From positions 1-27,089 of the forward strand of contig NYZP01000027.1 in NCBI GenBank assembly GCA_002687175.1: a DNA stretch of 27,089 nt. The letters run 5' to 3'. The position numbers and the translations under genes are program-made. The stretch is from Parcubacteria group bacterium. Lineage in GTDB: Bacteria; Patescibacteria; ABY1; Buchananbacterales; UBA6539. The stretch's first letter is position 1; every line of letters begins with the position of its first letter. Shown here one piece after another: positions 1 through 6,635 of the stretch. The notes beneath the pieces are model-generated. The model had not been told where the DNA came from, made no database searches, and saw only the letters and a program-made list of their open reading frames with translations.

Positions 1-360
1 CAGAGCATAACTGAAGAATATTAAGGCAAGACCAAAAGAAGACCAAATTATAATATCTTTACCTCTTTTTATCTTTTCGTCATTACCGGCCGAAGTGATC
101 CAAAAAAAGCCACCAATAATGAAAAAGGCTAAGGTTAGTGAACCAATAATACCTAAAGCTGCCTTAATAACATTACCTATTATTACTCGAGGGTCATTAT
201 TGTTATCACCTAATGGGTTTGGTAAACGATTTGATGATCCACCAAAACCACTCCCATCATCTTGAGCACGAAGCTCTTGAGCAGATACTGAGATAGAAAA
301 AGAAAACAAAAATACAAATACTAACAATGGTATAATGAAAAATTTTATTTTGGAAAGCAT
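1..360 (-). CDS. T4SS pilin-like (TrbC/VirB2-type) membrane protein, 3' end cut by window edge
   Basis: Reading leftward from the ATG at 358-360, the frame stays open for 120 codons to the window edge, so the C-terminus is missing. The start is MLSKIKFFIIPLLVFVFLF, a hydrophobic signal segment ending near an SAQ site. A polar Gly/Ser/Asn-rich stretch follows, then a hydrophobic segment (VIKAALGIIGSLTLAFFIIG), a short basic loop with GNDEKIKRGKD, and the start of another hydrophobic segment. Signal peptide plus two closely spaced transmembrane helices with a basic loop is the architecture of the TrbC/VirB2-like 'T4SS pilin' families common in Patescibacteria. A role in a surface filament or secretion channel is inferred. 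The gene has its own fully consensus promoter and almost no leader. No Shine-Dalgarno is visible. The family call rests on architecture, not on catalytic residues. Confidence 0.75.
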   Translation of the reverse strand, partial: MLSKIKFFIIPLLVFVFLFSFSISVSAQELRAQDDGSGFGGSSNRLPNPLGDNNNDPRVIIGNVIKAALGIIGSLTLAFFIIGGFFWITSAGNDEKIKRGKDIIIWSSFGLALIFFSYAL

Positions 361-370
361 ATTTAATTTA

Positions 371-399
371 ATTATAAAACACGAGTTATATGGTGTCAA
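371..399 (-). promoter_or_regulatory. Consensus sigma-70-type promoter for the pilin-like gene
   Basis: On the minus strand TTGACA (394-399) is followed by exactly 17 nt and then TATAAT (371-376). Both boxes match consensus perfectly. The -35 box overlaps the lgt stop codon. The predicted transcription start, near 364, lies only 3-4 nt upstream of the ATG at 360, so the mRNA would be nearly leaderless. Confidence 0.85.
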
Positions 400-1208
400 C
401 GCGTTTTTTTACTTCTTAAAAACTTTACGACAAATAAATTAGCACTAACAATAATCACCCCCAAACTAACCGCTATGGGCAACCTTAATCCCCACACCTC
501 TGGGGTTGCGTCCGTTCGTAGATTCTCCATTAAAATCCTGATTACCGAATAGTTAATTAAATAAATTAGAAAAATTGATCCAGAACTTTTTAGTCCAAGC
601 TTTTCTCGTTTACCTATTAACAAAAACAAAATAGCAAAATTAATTAAATTAAGTAACGACTCATAAAGAAATGTTGGGTGAAAATATTGACTGCTTAAAA
701 ATTCTATTGGTCTGTTTTGTAATTCAATCGGAATACCCCACGGTAAACTGGTGGGCGTACCAAACAATTCCTGATTAAAATAGTTACCCCAACGGCCAAT
801 GGCTTGGCCCAATGGTAAAGCTGGGGCAATAATGTCGGCCCAAGACCAAAAAGACTGCTTCTTCCTGATAGTATAAATTAATCCGGCTAACACCCCACCA
901 ATCACTCCCCCGTGAATTGCCAAACCACCATGCCACACTGCCACTATCTCAAACGGATTTTGTAAATAAAATGGTAGATCTAAAAATACCGCGTAGACCC
1001 GAGAGCCAACAATCGCCGATATCACCACATAGAATCCCAGGTTATAAACCTCGTCTGATTCTATGCCTTTTTGTTTAGCTAGTTTCAAAACAATAACCAA
1101 ACCGGCAATGATCCCGGAAACCACAAAAAGACCATACCAATGGATGGTTAAAAAACCAGCCTGAAACAAAATTGATTGCGGAACAAAATTGTGTAAAAAA
1201 TTGAACAT
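396..1208 (-). CDS. lgt: Prolipoprotein diacylglyceryl transferase
   Basis: Lgt moves the diacylglyceryl group of phosphatidylglycerol onto the lipobox cysteine of prolipoproteins in the cytoplasmic membrane, the first step of lipoprotein maturation. The 270-residue length is normal. It is multi-pass and hydrophobic, with the early HWYGLF motif, the Gly-rich WHGGLAIHGGVIGG stretch, and the Lgt signature GRWGNYFNQELFG, which carries the conserved Arg, Asn and Glu. The HPTFLYES motif follows at about residue 178, also typical. The ATG at 1208 gives the expected N-terminus. It is preceded by an A/T-rich stretch without a strong Shine-Dalgarno. Upstream lies the terminator of the small-gene module, so lgt needs its own promoter, which I could not place confidently. 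The stop codon lies inside the promoter of the next gene. Confidence 0.96.
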   Translation of the reverse strand: MFNFLHNFVPQSILFQAGFLTIHWYGLFVVSGIIAGLVIVLKLAKQKGIESDEVYNLGFYVVISAIVGSRVYAVFLDLPFYLQNPFEIVAVWHGGLAIHGGVIGGVLAGLIYTIRKKQSFWSWADIIAPALPLGQAIGRWGNYFNQELFGTPTSLPWGIPIELQNRPIEFLSSQYFHPTFLYESLLNLINFAILFLLIGKREKLGLKSSGSIFLIYLINYSVIRILMENLRTDATPEVWGLRLPIAVSLGVIIVSANLFVVKFLRSKKTR

Positions 1209-1233
1209 AACTTCATTCTATCAAATTTTTAAA

Positions 1234-1274
1234 CAAAAAAAAATGGCTCGAACAACATGATGTCGTTGGAGCCA
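1234..1274 (-). terminator. Intrinsic terminator of the 1292-2138 module
   Basis: On the minus strand a hairpin spans 1274-1244. Its outer stem is TGGCTC/GAGCCA, with an inner AACGACA/TGTTGTT pairing that includes G-U. It is followed directly by a run of T residues (1243-1235). It ends the two-gene module and separates it from lgt. Confidence 0.85.
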
Positions 1275-1291
1275 GGTAACTCTTGAAAGTA

Positions 1292-1546
1292 CTATCTACG
1301 AGGATGTCTCGGCTTGGAAGCACGACGTTGATTATCACCTTCACCGCGGTGATGACCGTTGGAGCCACCTCTCTTCCGTTTAACGCCGCATCGCCGCCAG
1401 CCTTCTTCGGCAAGCTCTTCGGTTACTGCCGCAATCTGGCTTTCTGGAACCTCCCTCGTGGCGGTACGTCGTTTTGAACCTCGTTTTATACGATTGTCGA
1501 AATCCAACACGTAGATTTTCTCTTCCGCAGTTGCCGTTGACGTCAT
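1292..1546 (-). CDS. Small basic orphan protein (84 aa), unknown function
   Basis: I do not recognise this protein. The ATG at 1546 (MTSTATAEEKIYVLDF) is chosen because AAGGA lies 6 nt upstream. An upstream TTG in the same frame (1618) has no well-spaced Shine-Dalgarno. The N-terminal 20 residues are mixed and could form a strand. Residues 20-32 are basic. Residues 33-52 look helical (PESQIAAVTEELAEEGWRR). The last 30 residues are dominated by Arg, Lys, Gly and His, suggesting nucleic-acid binding or a disordered tail; this is inference only. The DNA is strikingly GC-rich (71 G/C of 120 in 1321-1440, against 17 of 60 in groEL at 4921-4980), which hints at foreign origin. It follows the 159-aa gene after 112 nt, has no obvious promoter of its own, and ends at an intrinsic terminator. 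Confidence 0.65.
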   Translation of the reverse strand: MTSTATAEEKIYVLDFDNRIKRGSKRRTATREVPESQIAAVTEELAEEGWRRCGVKRKRGGSNGHHRGEGDNQRRASKPRHPRR

Positions 1547-1658
1547 GTTTTTTCCTTTGCAGTAAGTCTTCGGTTTGCTTGCAAGATGAAAACTACCGCT
1601 TAGGAGGACCGTGGGCAAATGATATCAATCCATTCTCCTTTCAATGATCAAGATACGA

Positions 1659-2138
1659 TCAATGTTTTGTGGTGTATGTCCCACAGATCGAGACTATTCC
1701 CACCAATTGTTCTTTAACACCATCATCTGTACTGGGCAACAAAATTCGGCCGCTGGCTGACAAACTGTTTTCTGAAATATCATCAACAGTGACCTTCACC
1801 TTGCACCAGGTCTCTGGCCTTAACGTTTGTCTGCAGACAACATTGGCATCCTCAAAAAACAGTTTGCCAAAGTGGTCTGTTTTATACAGCACCCTCAGGA
1901 TTACTGCTTGTTCCACCATCTCAACCAATAATTCCTTGGTCACTTCATTGTCAGTAGACAACTCCACCCCCACTGAAGCCACTGCCGAAATACTGTCCCC
2001 TGCTTTCAGTTCTGCCCCAGAAAATTCAAAGCTTGCGGACTCAAGTAAAAGCCAACCGGCCTTAACGCGAATAACCCCATCGATTTTCGATCTGTCCAAA
2101 GAAACTATTGGTACTGAATCTGCAATCGATGCATCCAT
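1659..2138 (-). CDS. Orphan soluble protein (159 aa), unknown function
   Basis: I do not recognise this family. The ATG at 2138 (MDASIADSVPIVSLDRS) is preceded by AAAGGAGG with good spacing. The protein is acidic, has no transmembrane segment or signal peptide, and alternates short hydrophobic stretches with polar residues (for example GVIRVKAGWLLLESASFEF), suggesting a beta-rich fold. It has three cysteines (in VVCRQ, TWCKVK and SICGT) with no metal-binding spacing. It is the first gene of a two-gene module with a TTGACA promoter at 2221-2249 and a terminator after the second gene. Base composition is more GC-rich than the flanking pyk. Coding status is supported by promoter, Shine-Dalgarno and a long clean frame. 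Function is open. Confidence 0.7.
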   Translation of the reverse strand: MDASIADSVPIVSLDRSKIDGVIRVKAGWLLLESASFEFSGAELKAGDSISAVASVGVELSTDNEVTKELLVEMVEQAVILRVLYKTDHFGKLFFEDANVVCRQTLRPETWCKVKVTVDDISENSLSASGRILLPSTDDGVKEQLVGIVSICGTYTTKH

Positions 2139-2220
2139 GATAATCCTCCTTTCATGTGGACTTTAGGGCACCATCCTATGAGAAATTTTTAGTCTAAAAA
2201 CAAAAAGTCTTAGACCATAC

Positions 2221-2249
2221 AATTTAACGGATATTTAAAAAATTGTCAA
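2221..2249 (-). promoter_or_regulatory. Promoter of the 2138-1292 module
   Basis: Minus strand TTGACA (2244-2249), a 17-nt spacer, then TAAATT (2221-2226). It sits just after the pyk stop codon (2259). The roughly 75-nt leader contains a small self-complementary stretch (GTCTAAGAC ... TTTTTAGAC). Confidence 0.7.
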
Positions 2250-2258
2250 ATATTAAAA

Positions 2259-3746
2259 TTAAATAATTTCTACTTTGACTAAATTGGTCTGGCCTAAATA
2301 ACCGATTGGATGACTGGCAGCAATAACAATGGTATCGCCTTTTTGAACCAATTTTTTTTGAAGCAATAATCTTTTGATAGAAATAATCAATTGATTGAAA
2401 GTTTTAGAATATGGTAGATAATATGGCTCAACCCCCCAGCTTAAACAAAGCTGATTACGGCTTTTTTCTGATGTCGCCAAGGCGACAATTGGAATGCTGG
2501 AGCGATACTTAGCAGTTGATCTAGCAGTACTGCCAGTAATAGTTGCGCAAGCAATTAACTTAGCATCTAAGTCGTCGGCAATATTTTGAACGGCAAAGCT
2601 GATGGTTGCGGTAAAGCCTTTCATTTTTTTTAAAGTGTCTTCTATTTTTTCGTACTTTTCTATTTCCTTAGATTCAACCTGATTGGCAATCCTTGTCATC
2701 ACCCTAACGGCACGTAAGGGATATTTTCCAGTGGCTGTTTCACCAGAGAGCATAATAGCATCAGTACCATCTAAAATAGCATTAGCAACGTCAGAAACTT
2801 CAGCCCGGGTTGGTACTGGAAAACGAATCATTGAATCAAGCATCTGGGTAGCCACAATCACCGGCTTGGAAACCTGAATACAACGAGTGATAATACTTTT
2901 TTGAATCAAGGGAAGGTCTTCCAGGGGAATTTCTAATCCCAGGTCACCTCGAGCAATCATAATACCATCAACCACTGCTAATATTTTATCAAAGTTAGCC
3001 ACCGCTTCCGGCCGTTCAATCTTGGCAATAATCTTGGTTCGTGTCGCTGGGCCTGGAGTTGCTGATTTAATTTTTTTAAAAGACTGGTCCTTGTGTTTTA
3101 AACGACTTTCAGCGGTGGCGATCATTTTTCGTAGAGCAATAATGTCGGCAGCTTCTTTAACAAATGATAATGAAATAAAATCAACGCCCTGCTTTACACC
3201 AAATTTTAGATCTTCTTTGTCCTTGGCGGTAATTGGCGGCGTTGTTATTTCCGAATCAGGAAAATTCATTCCTCTATTTGAAGTTAATAAATTGCTAATT
3301 ACCACTTGGCACTCAATTCTTTTATTTTTAATACCTAAAATTTTTAATTCTATTTTAGCGTCATCAATTAAAATGGTATCGCCTTTCTTTACATCTTTAT
3401 ATAATCCGGCATACTGGATAGGAATTATGGTGGACTCATCCTTTTTATTAATTTTAGTACTCTCGTGAACTAAAATAATTTTTTTACCCTTTTTAAGTTT
3501 GATGCCCGACTCGGCCACTTTACCAATTCTGATTCTGGGGCCTTGAAGATCTTGCAAAATACCAACTGGGGTTTTTAATTTTTCCGAGACTGCTCTGATA
3601 TTTTTTACCAGGACAGCATGATTATCATAACTTCCATGAGAAAAATTAAGCCGAGCTACATTAAGCCCGGATTTAACCATTTTGGTTAACTTAGATTTTG
3701 ATTCAGAAGCTGGACCAATGGTACAGACAATTTTTGTACGCTTCAT
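2259..3746 (-). CDS. pyk: Pyruvate kinase
   Basis: Catalyses phosphoenolpyruvate + ADP to pyruvate + ATP, the last step of glycolysis, in the cytoplasm. All landmark motifs are present in order: MKRTKIVCTIGPAS at the N-terminus, NFSHGSYDNH, DLQGPRIRIG, a B-domain of about 100 residues (roughly 75-170), the catalytic KIERPEAVANFDKIL block with the active-site Lys, GIMIARGDLGLEIP, TQMLDSM, and PTRAEVSDVANAILDGTDA followed by MLSGETATGKYP. The C-terminal allosteric-type domain covers roughly residues 355-495. The 495-aa length is slightly above the usual 470-480. A segment near residues 215-233 (RLKHKDQSFKKIKSATPGPA) looks like a small insertion before KIERPE. It lies 51 nt downstream of the DUF4870 gene and may share its transcript. 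No clear terminator is seen before the next promoter. Confidence 0.97.
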   Translation of the reverse strand: MKRTKIVCTIGPASESKSKLTKMVKSGLNVARLNFSHGSYDNHAVLVKNIRAVSEKLKTPVGILQDLQGPRIRIGKVAESGIKLKKGKKIILVHESTKINKKDESTIIPIQYAGLYKDVKKGDTILIDDAKIELKILGIKNKRIECQVVISNLLTSNRGMNFPDSEITTPPITAKDKEDLKFGVKQGVDFISLSFVKEAADIIALRKMIATAESRLKHKDQSFKKIKSATPGPATRTKIIAKIERPEAVANFDKILAVVDGIMIARGDLGLEIPLEDLPLIQKSIITRCIQVSKPVIVATQMLDSMIRFPVPTRAEVSDVANAILDGTDAIMLSGETATGKYPLRAVRVMTRIANQVESKEIEKYEKIEDTLKKMKGFTATISFAVQNIADDLDAKLIACATITGSTARSTAKYRSSIPIVALATSEKSRNQLCLSWGVEPYYLPYSKTFNQLIISIKRLLLQKKLVQKGDTIVIAASHPIGYLGQTNLVKVEII

Positions 3747-3797
3747 AAATTAAAAATAATAAAACTGGTAATATACTACCTGCTAATTTTTTTAAAA

Positions 3798-4124
3798 TTA
3801 TAATTTAAGAGTTTTGATTATCCAATTCCCTAAACCCTTGGCCCATCCACCAATTACCGGAATCTCCCATTTATCACCCTGTAGTGCTTTGATAATTCCG
3901 AAAATAGCGGCCACAGCGACAACCAAATTTACAATGACCATAAATGGACCTGTCAAAAAAGCCAGAATAGAGATAACAAATAATAATACTCCCTGACTGG
4001 CGTGAAAACGAACATAGTCGTTATTTTTTCGAGCCGCTAAAACTACTAGACTTAAAATCCACAGGTAGCTTGCTGCTGCCCAAACCTTTTTTTCTGAAGG
4101 ATTAACTTTTTTTGCTTCAGCCAT
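3798..4124 (-). CDS. DUF4870 (Tic20-like) small membrane protein
   Basis: A 108-residue protein with a short charged N-terminus followed by three hydrophobic segments: WAAASYLWILSLVVLAA, then a long pair around GVLLFVISILAFLTGPFMVI and VNLVVAVAAIFGIIKALQG. The motif YVRFHASQGVLLF (about residues 37-49) is typical of DUF4870 proteins (hydrophobic segment, then an Arg-Phe-His-x-x-Gln-x loop, then two helices). Function is not established; these are inner-membrane proteins distantly related to Tic20. The ATG at 4124 gives a natural N-terminus (MAEAKKVNPSEKKVW). A TATAAT box at 4157-4162 lies at a suitable distance. pyk follows 51 nt downstream. Confidence 0.8.
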   Translation of the reverse strand: MAEAKKVNPSEKKVWAAASYLWILSLVVLAARKNNDYVRFHASQGVLLFVISILAFLTGPFMVIVNLVVAVAAIFGIIKALQGDKWEIPVIGGWAKGLGNWIIKTLKL

Positions 4125-4156
4125 AATTTTTTAAAATTAATTATTTATACAATACT

Positions 4157-4184
4157 ATTATAACACAAATTAAATTGACAACAA
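4157..4184 (-). promoter_or_regulatory. Putative promoter of the DUF4870-pyk unit
   Basis: Minus strand TATAAT (4157-4162) is perfect. The best -35 is a weak TTGTTG (4179-4184) at 16 nt. It physically overlaps the -35 box of the divergent mini-gene promoter (4175-4180), so the two promoters may compete. Confidence 0.5.
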
Positions 4185-4203
4185 AATTAGTAAATGGTAC
4201 TAT
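4175..4203 (+). promoter_or_regulatory. Promoter of the 50-aa Cys-rich mini-gene
   Basis: Plus strand TTGACA (4175-4180), 17-nt spacer, TACTAT (4198-4203). It lies 42 nt upstream of the ATG at 4245. Confidence 0.75.
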
Positions 4204-4212
4204 TTATTTTTG

Positions 4213-4240
4213 TACTTTGGTCAACGCTTATAGGAGGGTA
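4213..4240 (+). promoter_or_regulatory. Leader element complementary to the Shine-Dalgarno region
   Basis: TACTTTG (4213-4219) can pair with AGGGTA (4235-4240), which covers the end of the ribosome binding site. Between them is CAACG, also found at the same place in the leader at 24818-24849. See the finding on shared leaders. Confidence 0.45.
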
Positions 4241-4244
4241 GGGC

Positions 4245-4397
4245 ATGCCTGAGACTGCTGTCGAAGGTGAAAAAAAATCTGGCAATTGCCAGGTTGTACG
4301 TTACTGTACAGGGACAGGGTGCGGGTTAGAACTAAGCGAAAAAGAATCTGGCTCATTGTGCCCAAGCTGCTTGAAGTATGATGCTGGTGGCGACTAG
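4245..4397 (+). CDS. 50-residue cysteine-rich mini-protein, possible zinc ribbon
   Basis: Read directly from the sequence: ATG at 4245, TAG at 4395-4397, GGAGGG 6-7 nt upstream of the start. The product begins MPETAVEGEKKSG and has cysteines at residues 15, 21, 26, 39 and 42. The last pair, CPSC, resembles one knuckle of a zinc ribbon, and C21/C26 could form the other (CTGTGC spacing). No transmembrane segment. It is one of only two plus-strand genes in the window and is bounded by its own promoter (4175-4203) and terminator (4433-4463), which strongly supports it being a real gene despite its size. Function unknown; metal binding is inferred from the cysteines. It resembles the 75-aa protein at 24583-24810 in having CPxC pairs. 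Confidence 0.75.
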   Translation: MPETAVEGEKKSGNCQVVRYCTGTGCGLELSEKESGSLCPSCLKYDAGGD

Positions 4398-4432
4398 CCA
4401 CTAACTACTGACAGGGGCAATTCTTGCCTAAC

Positions 4433-4463
4433 GAGCTGACCAATTTTGGCCAGCTCTTTTTTT
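4433..4463 (+). terminator. Intrinsic terminator of the mini-gene
   Basis: Near-perfect hairpin with arms GAGCTG and CAGCTC and inner CCAA/TTGG (4433-4456), followed by seven T residues (4457-4463). Confidence 0.9.
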
Positions 4464-4480
4464 ACCTTAAATGAGCAACC

Positions 4481-4506
4481 AAAAAGCCGACCAATCAGGC
4501 CGGCTT
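4481..4506 (-). terminator. Intrinsic terminator of groES-groEL
   Basis: On the minus strand AAGCCG(g)CC...GG(t)CGGCTT forms a stem (4506-4484) followed by TTT. It lies about 40 nt beyond the groEL stop. The flanks are A-rich on the left and T-rich on the right, so it may work in both directions. Confidence 0.75.
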
Positions 4507-4510
4507 CTTT

Positions 4511-4538
4511 TGAGATCCTGAAACAAGTTCAGGATGAC
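4511..4538. repeat. REP-like palindrome downstream of groEL
   Basis: ATCCTGAA (4515-4522), a 5-nt loop, and TTCAGGAT (4528-4535) form a perfect 8-bp inverted repeat, with GAG before and GAC after. The sequence closely resembles a palindrome I remember as dispersed in many bacterial genomes. Here it is seen once. Confidence 0.65.
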
Positions 4539-4546
4539 AATTAAAA

Positions 4547-6226
4547 TTACATCATTGGCATTCCGCCACCCATTCCGCCCATACCACCCATGGCTGCAGC
4601 AGCCGCGCCAGCCGCTGACGCGTCATCTTTACCTGGAATATCAGTCACTACTGTTTCCATAGTAATTAGAACAGAGGCGATGGAAGCAGCATTTTCTAAA
4701 GCGGTTCTGGTAACTTTCATTGGGTCAACAATTCCGGCTTGAAGCATGTCTACTTTTTGTCCAGTATTAAAGTCATAACCAGAGTTGGCATCACTTAACT
4801 CTTTGATATCATTGAGGATTAAAGAGATATCTTTAATACCAGCATTTAAAGCAATCTGACGTATCGGTGCAGTTAAAGACTGTTGAACAATCTTGGCACC
4901 AACTTTTTCTTCATCAGATAGCTCAATATTATTTTCTTTGAGTAATTCATTTAAGGCATTAGCAATTTTTACTAGAGCAGCGCCACCACCTGGAACAATA
5001 CCTTCCTCAATAGCAGCTTTAGTAGCATTCAAGGCATCTTCAATTTTAAATTTCTTTTCTTTCATTTCAGTTTCCGTAGCCGCACCAACTTTCATCACTC
5101 CGACACCGCCAGCTAATTTAGCTAGACGTTCTTGAAGTTTTTCTTTATCAAAATCAGAATCAGATTTTTCCATCTCGGATTTAATCCGAGCCACTCGGTC
5201 ATCAATTTTAGCTTTATCACCTTTACCATCAATAATAGTTGTGAATTCTTTAGAAGCTAAAACTTTTCTGGCTTGACCAAGTTGTTCAAGCTCAACACCA
5301 TCAAGCTTTAAACCGACTTCTTCAGAAATAACTTGGCCACCAGTTAGGATGGCTATATCTTCAAGCATTTCTTTACGACGATCACCAAAACCAGGAGCTT
5401 TAACACCAAGGACATTAAAAGTTCCTCGAAGTTTATTAACCACAAAAGTAGCTAAAGCTTCACCCTCAATTTCATCAGCAATTATTACCATTTCTTTTTT
5501 ACCACTTTGAGCAATTTTTTCTAACAGCGGCAGAATGTCTTGAACCGCAGAAATCTTTTGATCAGTAATTAAAATGTAAGGCTCTTCAAAATCAGCTTCC
5601 ATTCGTTCAGCATTAGTAACCATGTATGGTGAAACATAGCCTTTGTCAAAACGCATGCCTTTTACCACTTCTTTCTCTAAGCCAAAAGTTTGGCCTTCTT
5701 CAACGGTGACTACACCATCTTTACCAACTTCTTCCATGATGTCAGCAATCATTTGACCAACTTGCGGGTCAAGTGAAGAAATGGTCGCCACTTGAGCTAC
5801 TTCCTTTTGATCGGCCACTTGTTTAGTGATCTTTTTTAGTCCAGCTACAGCAACTCTAACAGTTTTCTGAATACCACTTTTTAAAGCAACTGGATCAGTG
5901 CCAGCGGCAACATTTTTTAAGCCTTCTTCAATCATTGCTTGGCCTAAAACAGTAGCGGTAGTGGTACCATCTCCAGCAATGTCATTAGTTTTTTCGGCAA
6001 CTTCTTTAATTAAAGAAGCACCAACGTTTTCAAAATTATCTTCTAAATCAATTTCTTTAGCAATGGATACACCATCGTTAGTAACGGTTGGTGAACCAAA
6101 ACCTTTATCAAGAACCACGTGTCTTCCTTTTGGTCCCAGACTTACTTTAACGGCATCAGCAACTTGGTCAATACCTTTTTTAACTGTTGCTCGTGCCTCT
6201 TCATCAAATTTAATTTGTTTAGCCAT
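4547..6226 (-). CDS. groEL: Chaperonin GroEL (60 kDa)
   Basis: ATP-dependent folding chaperone, a double heptameric ring that works with GroES in the cytoplasm. The 559-residue protein starts MAKQIKFDEEARATVKKG and has the nucleotide-binding motifs SLGPKGRHVVLDK, TVTNDGVSIAKEI and DIAGDGTTTATVL (catalytic Asp), EEGIVPGGGAALV in the late equatorial domain, and a Gly-Met tail (GGMGGMGGGMPMM). Slight excess over the usual 540-548 comes from small expansions, including a Lys/Asp-rich stretch near residues 335-370. It follows groES after 42 nt in the same transcript under CIRCE control, and ends before the terminator at 4481-4506. Presence of GroEL is unremarkable, although some reduced lineages lack it. 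Confidence 0.98.
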   Translation of the reverse strand: MAKQIKFDEEARATVKKGIDQVADAVKVSLGPKGRHVVLDKGFGSPTVTNDGVSIAKEIDLEDNFENVGASLIKEVAEKTNDIAGDGTTTATVLGQAMIEEGLKNVAAGTDPVALKSGIQKTVRVAVAGLKKITKQVADQKEVAQVATISSLDPQVGQMIADIMEEVGKDGVVTVEEGQTFGLEKEVVKGMRFDKGYVSPYMVTNAERMEADFEEPYILITDQKISAVQDILPLLEKIAQSGKKEMVIIADEIEGEALATFVVNKLRGTFNVLGVKAPGFGDRRKEMLEDIAILTGGQVISEEVGLKLDGVELEQLGQARKVLASKEFTTIIDGKGDKAKIDDRVARIKSEMEKSDSDFDKEKLQERLAKLAGGVGVMKVGAATETEMKEKKFKIEDALNATKAAIEEGIVPGGGAALVKIANALNELLKENNIELSDEEKVGAKIVQQSLTAPIRQIALNAGIKDISLILNDIKELSDANSGYDFNTGQKVDMLQAGIVDPMKVTRTALENAASIASVLITMETVVTDIPGKDDASAAGAAAAAMGGMGGMGGGMPMM

Positions 6227-6268
6227 ATTTTTTTAGAATTTGGAATTATGAATTAGGAATTTAGAATG

Positions 6269-6544
6269 CTACTCAATAACCGCTAAGACGTCTTCATCGT
6301 TTAAAATTTTGTATTCTTTATCTTCAACCTTTACCTCTTCACCAGCGTATTTACCAAATAATACTTTGGCACCAACGCTAATATTTAAAGCTTTGATTTT
6401 TTCACCATCACCAATAGCAATGATGTTACCTTCAGCTTTTTTTTCTTTATCAACTGTGTCAGGCAAAATAATACCTGATTTTGTAGTTTCCTCTTCGCTA
6501 ATAGGTTCAACCACAATACGATTTCCTAGGGGTCTTAAATTCAT
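6269..6544 (-). CDS. groES: Co-chaperonin GroES (10 kDa)
   Basis: Heptameric lid of GroEL. The 91-residue length is normal. It opens MNLRPLGNRIVVEPI and has the usual SGIILPDTV mobile-loop region (residues 23-31), GAKVLFGKYAGEEVKV, and the C-terminal YKILNDEDVLAVIE, all characteristic. First gene of the operon. The CIRCE operator lies 16-42 nt upstream of the ATG, so heat-shock repression by HrcA is expected. hrcA is not in this window. Confidence 0.97.
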   Translation of the reverse strand: MNLRPLGNRIVVEPISEEETTKSGIILPDTVDKEKKAEGNIIAIGDGEKIKALNISVGAKVLFGKYAGEEVKVEDKEYKILNDEDVLAVIE

Positions 6545-6559
6545 AGTTTTTAGACTTAA

Positions 6560-6586
6560 TTAGCACTCTATATTATAGAGTGCTAG
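6560..6586 (-). promoter_or_regulatory. CIRCE operator (HrcA binding site)
   Basis: TTAGCACTC (6560-6568), 9-nt spacer, GAGTGCTAG (6578-6586). This matches the CIRCE consensus TTAGCACTC-N9-GAGTGCTAA with one mismatch in the last base. It lies in the groES leader, the standard position for HrcA repression. Confidence 0.95.
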
Positions 6587-6606
6587 ATATTATTAATAGT
6601 CCAATT

Positions 6607-6635
6607 ATATTAATACAAATTTTAATAATTGTCAA
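6607..6635 (-). promoter_or_regulatory. groES-groEL promoter
   Basis: Minus strand TTGACA (6630-6635), 17-nt spacer, TAATAT (6607-6612). The -35 box overlaps the stop codon of the O-antigen-ligase-like gene. The expected start near 6600 places CIRCE in the 5' leader. A TATAAT inside the CIRCE spacer (6571-6576) has no good -35 partner. Confidence 0.7.

Noticed and set aside
1283..1477. Plus-strand ORF of 64 codons
   Set aside because: Antisense shadow of the GC-rich small gene at 1292-1546; no promoter, no Shine-Dalgarno.
1669..2166. Plus-strand ORF of 165 codons opposite the 159-aa gene
   Set aside because: The minus-strand gene has a good promoter, Shine-Dalgarno and terminator; the plus-strand frame has none.
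6571..6576. TATAAT inside the CIRCE spacer as the groES -10 box
   Set aside because: No suitable -35 at 16-18 nt; the TTGACA-N17-TAATAT promoter at 6607-6635 is better supported.
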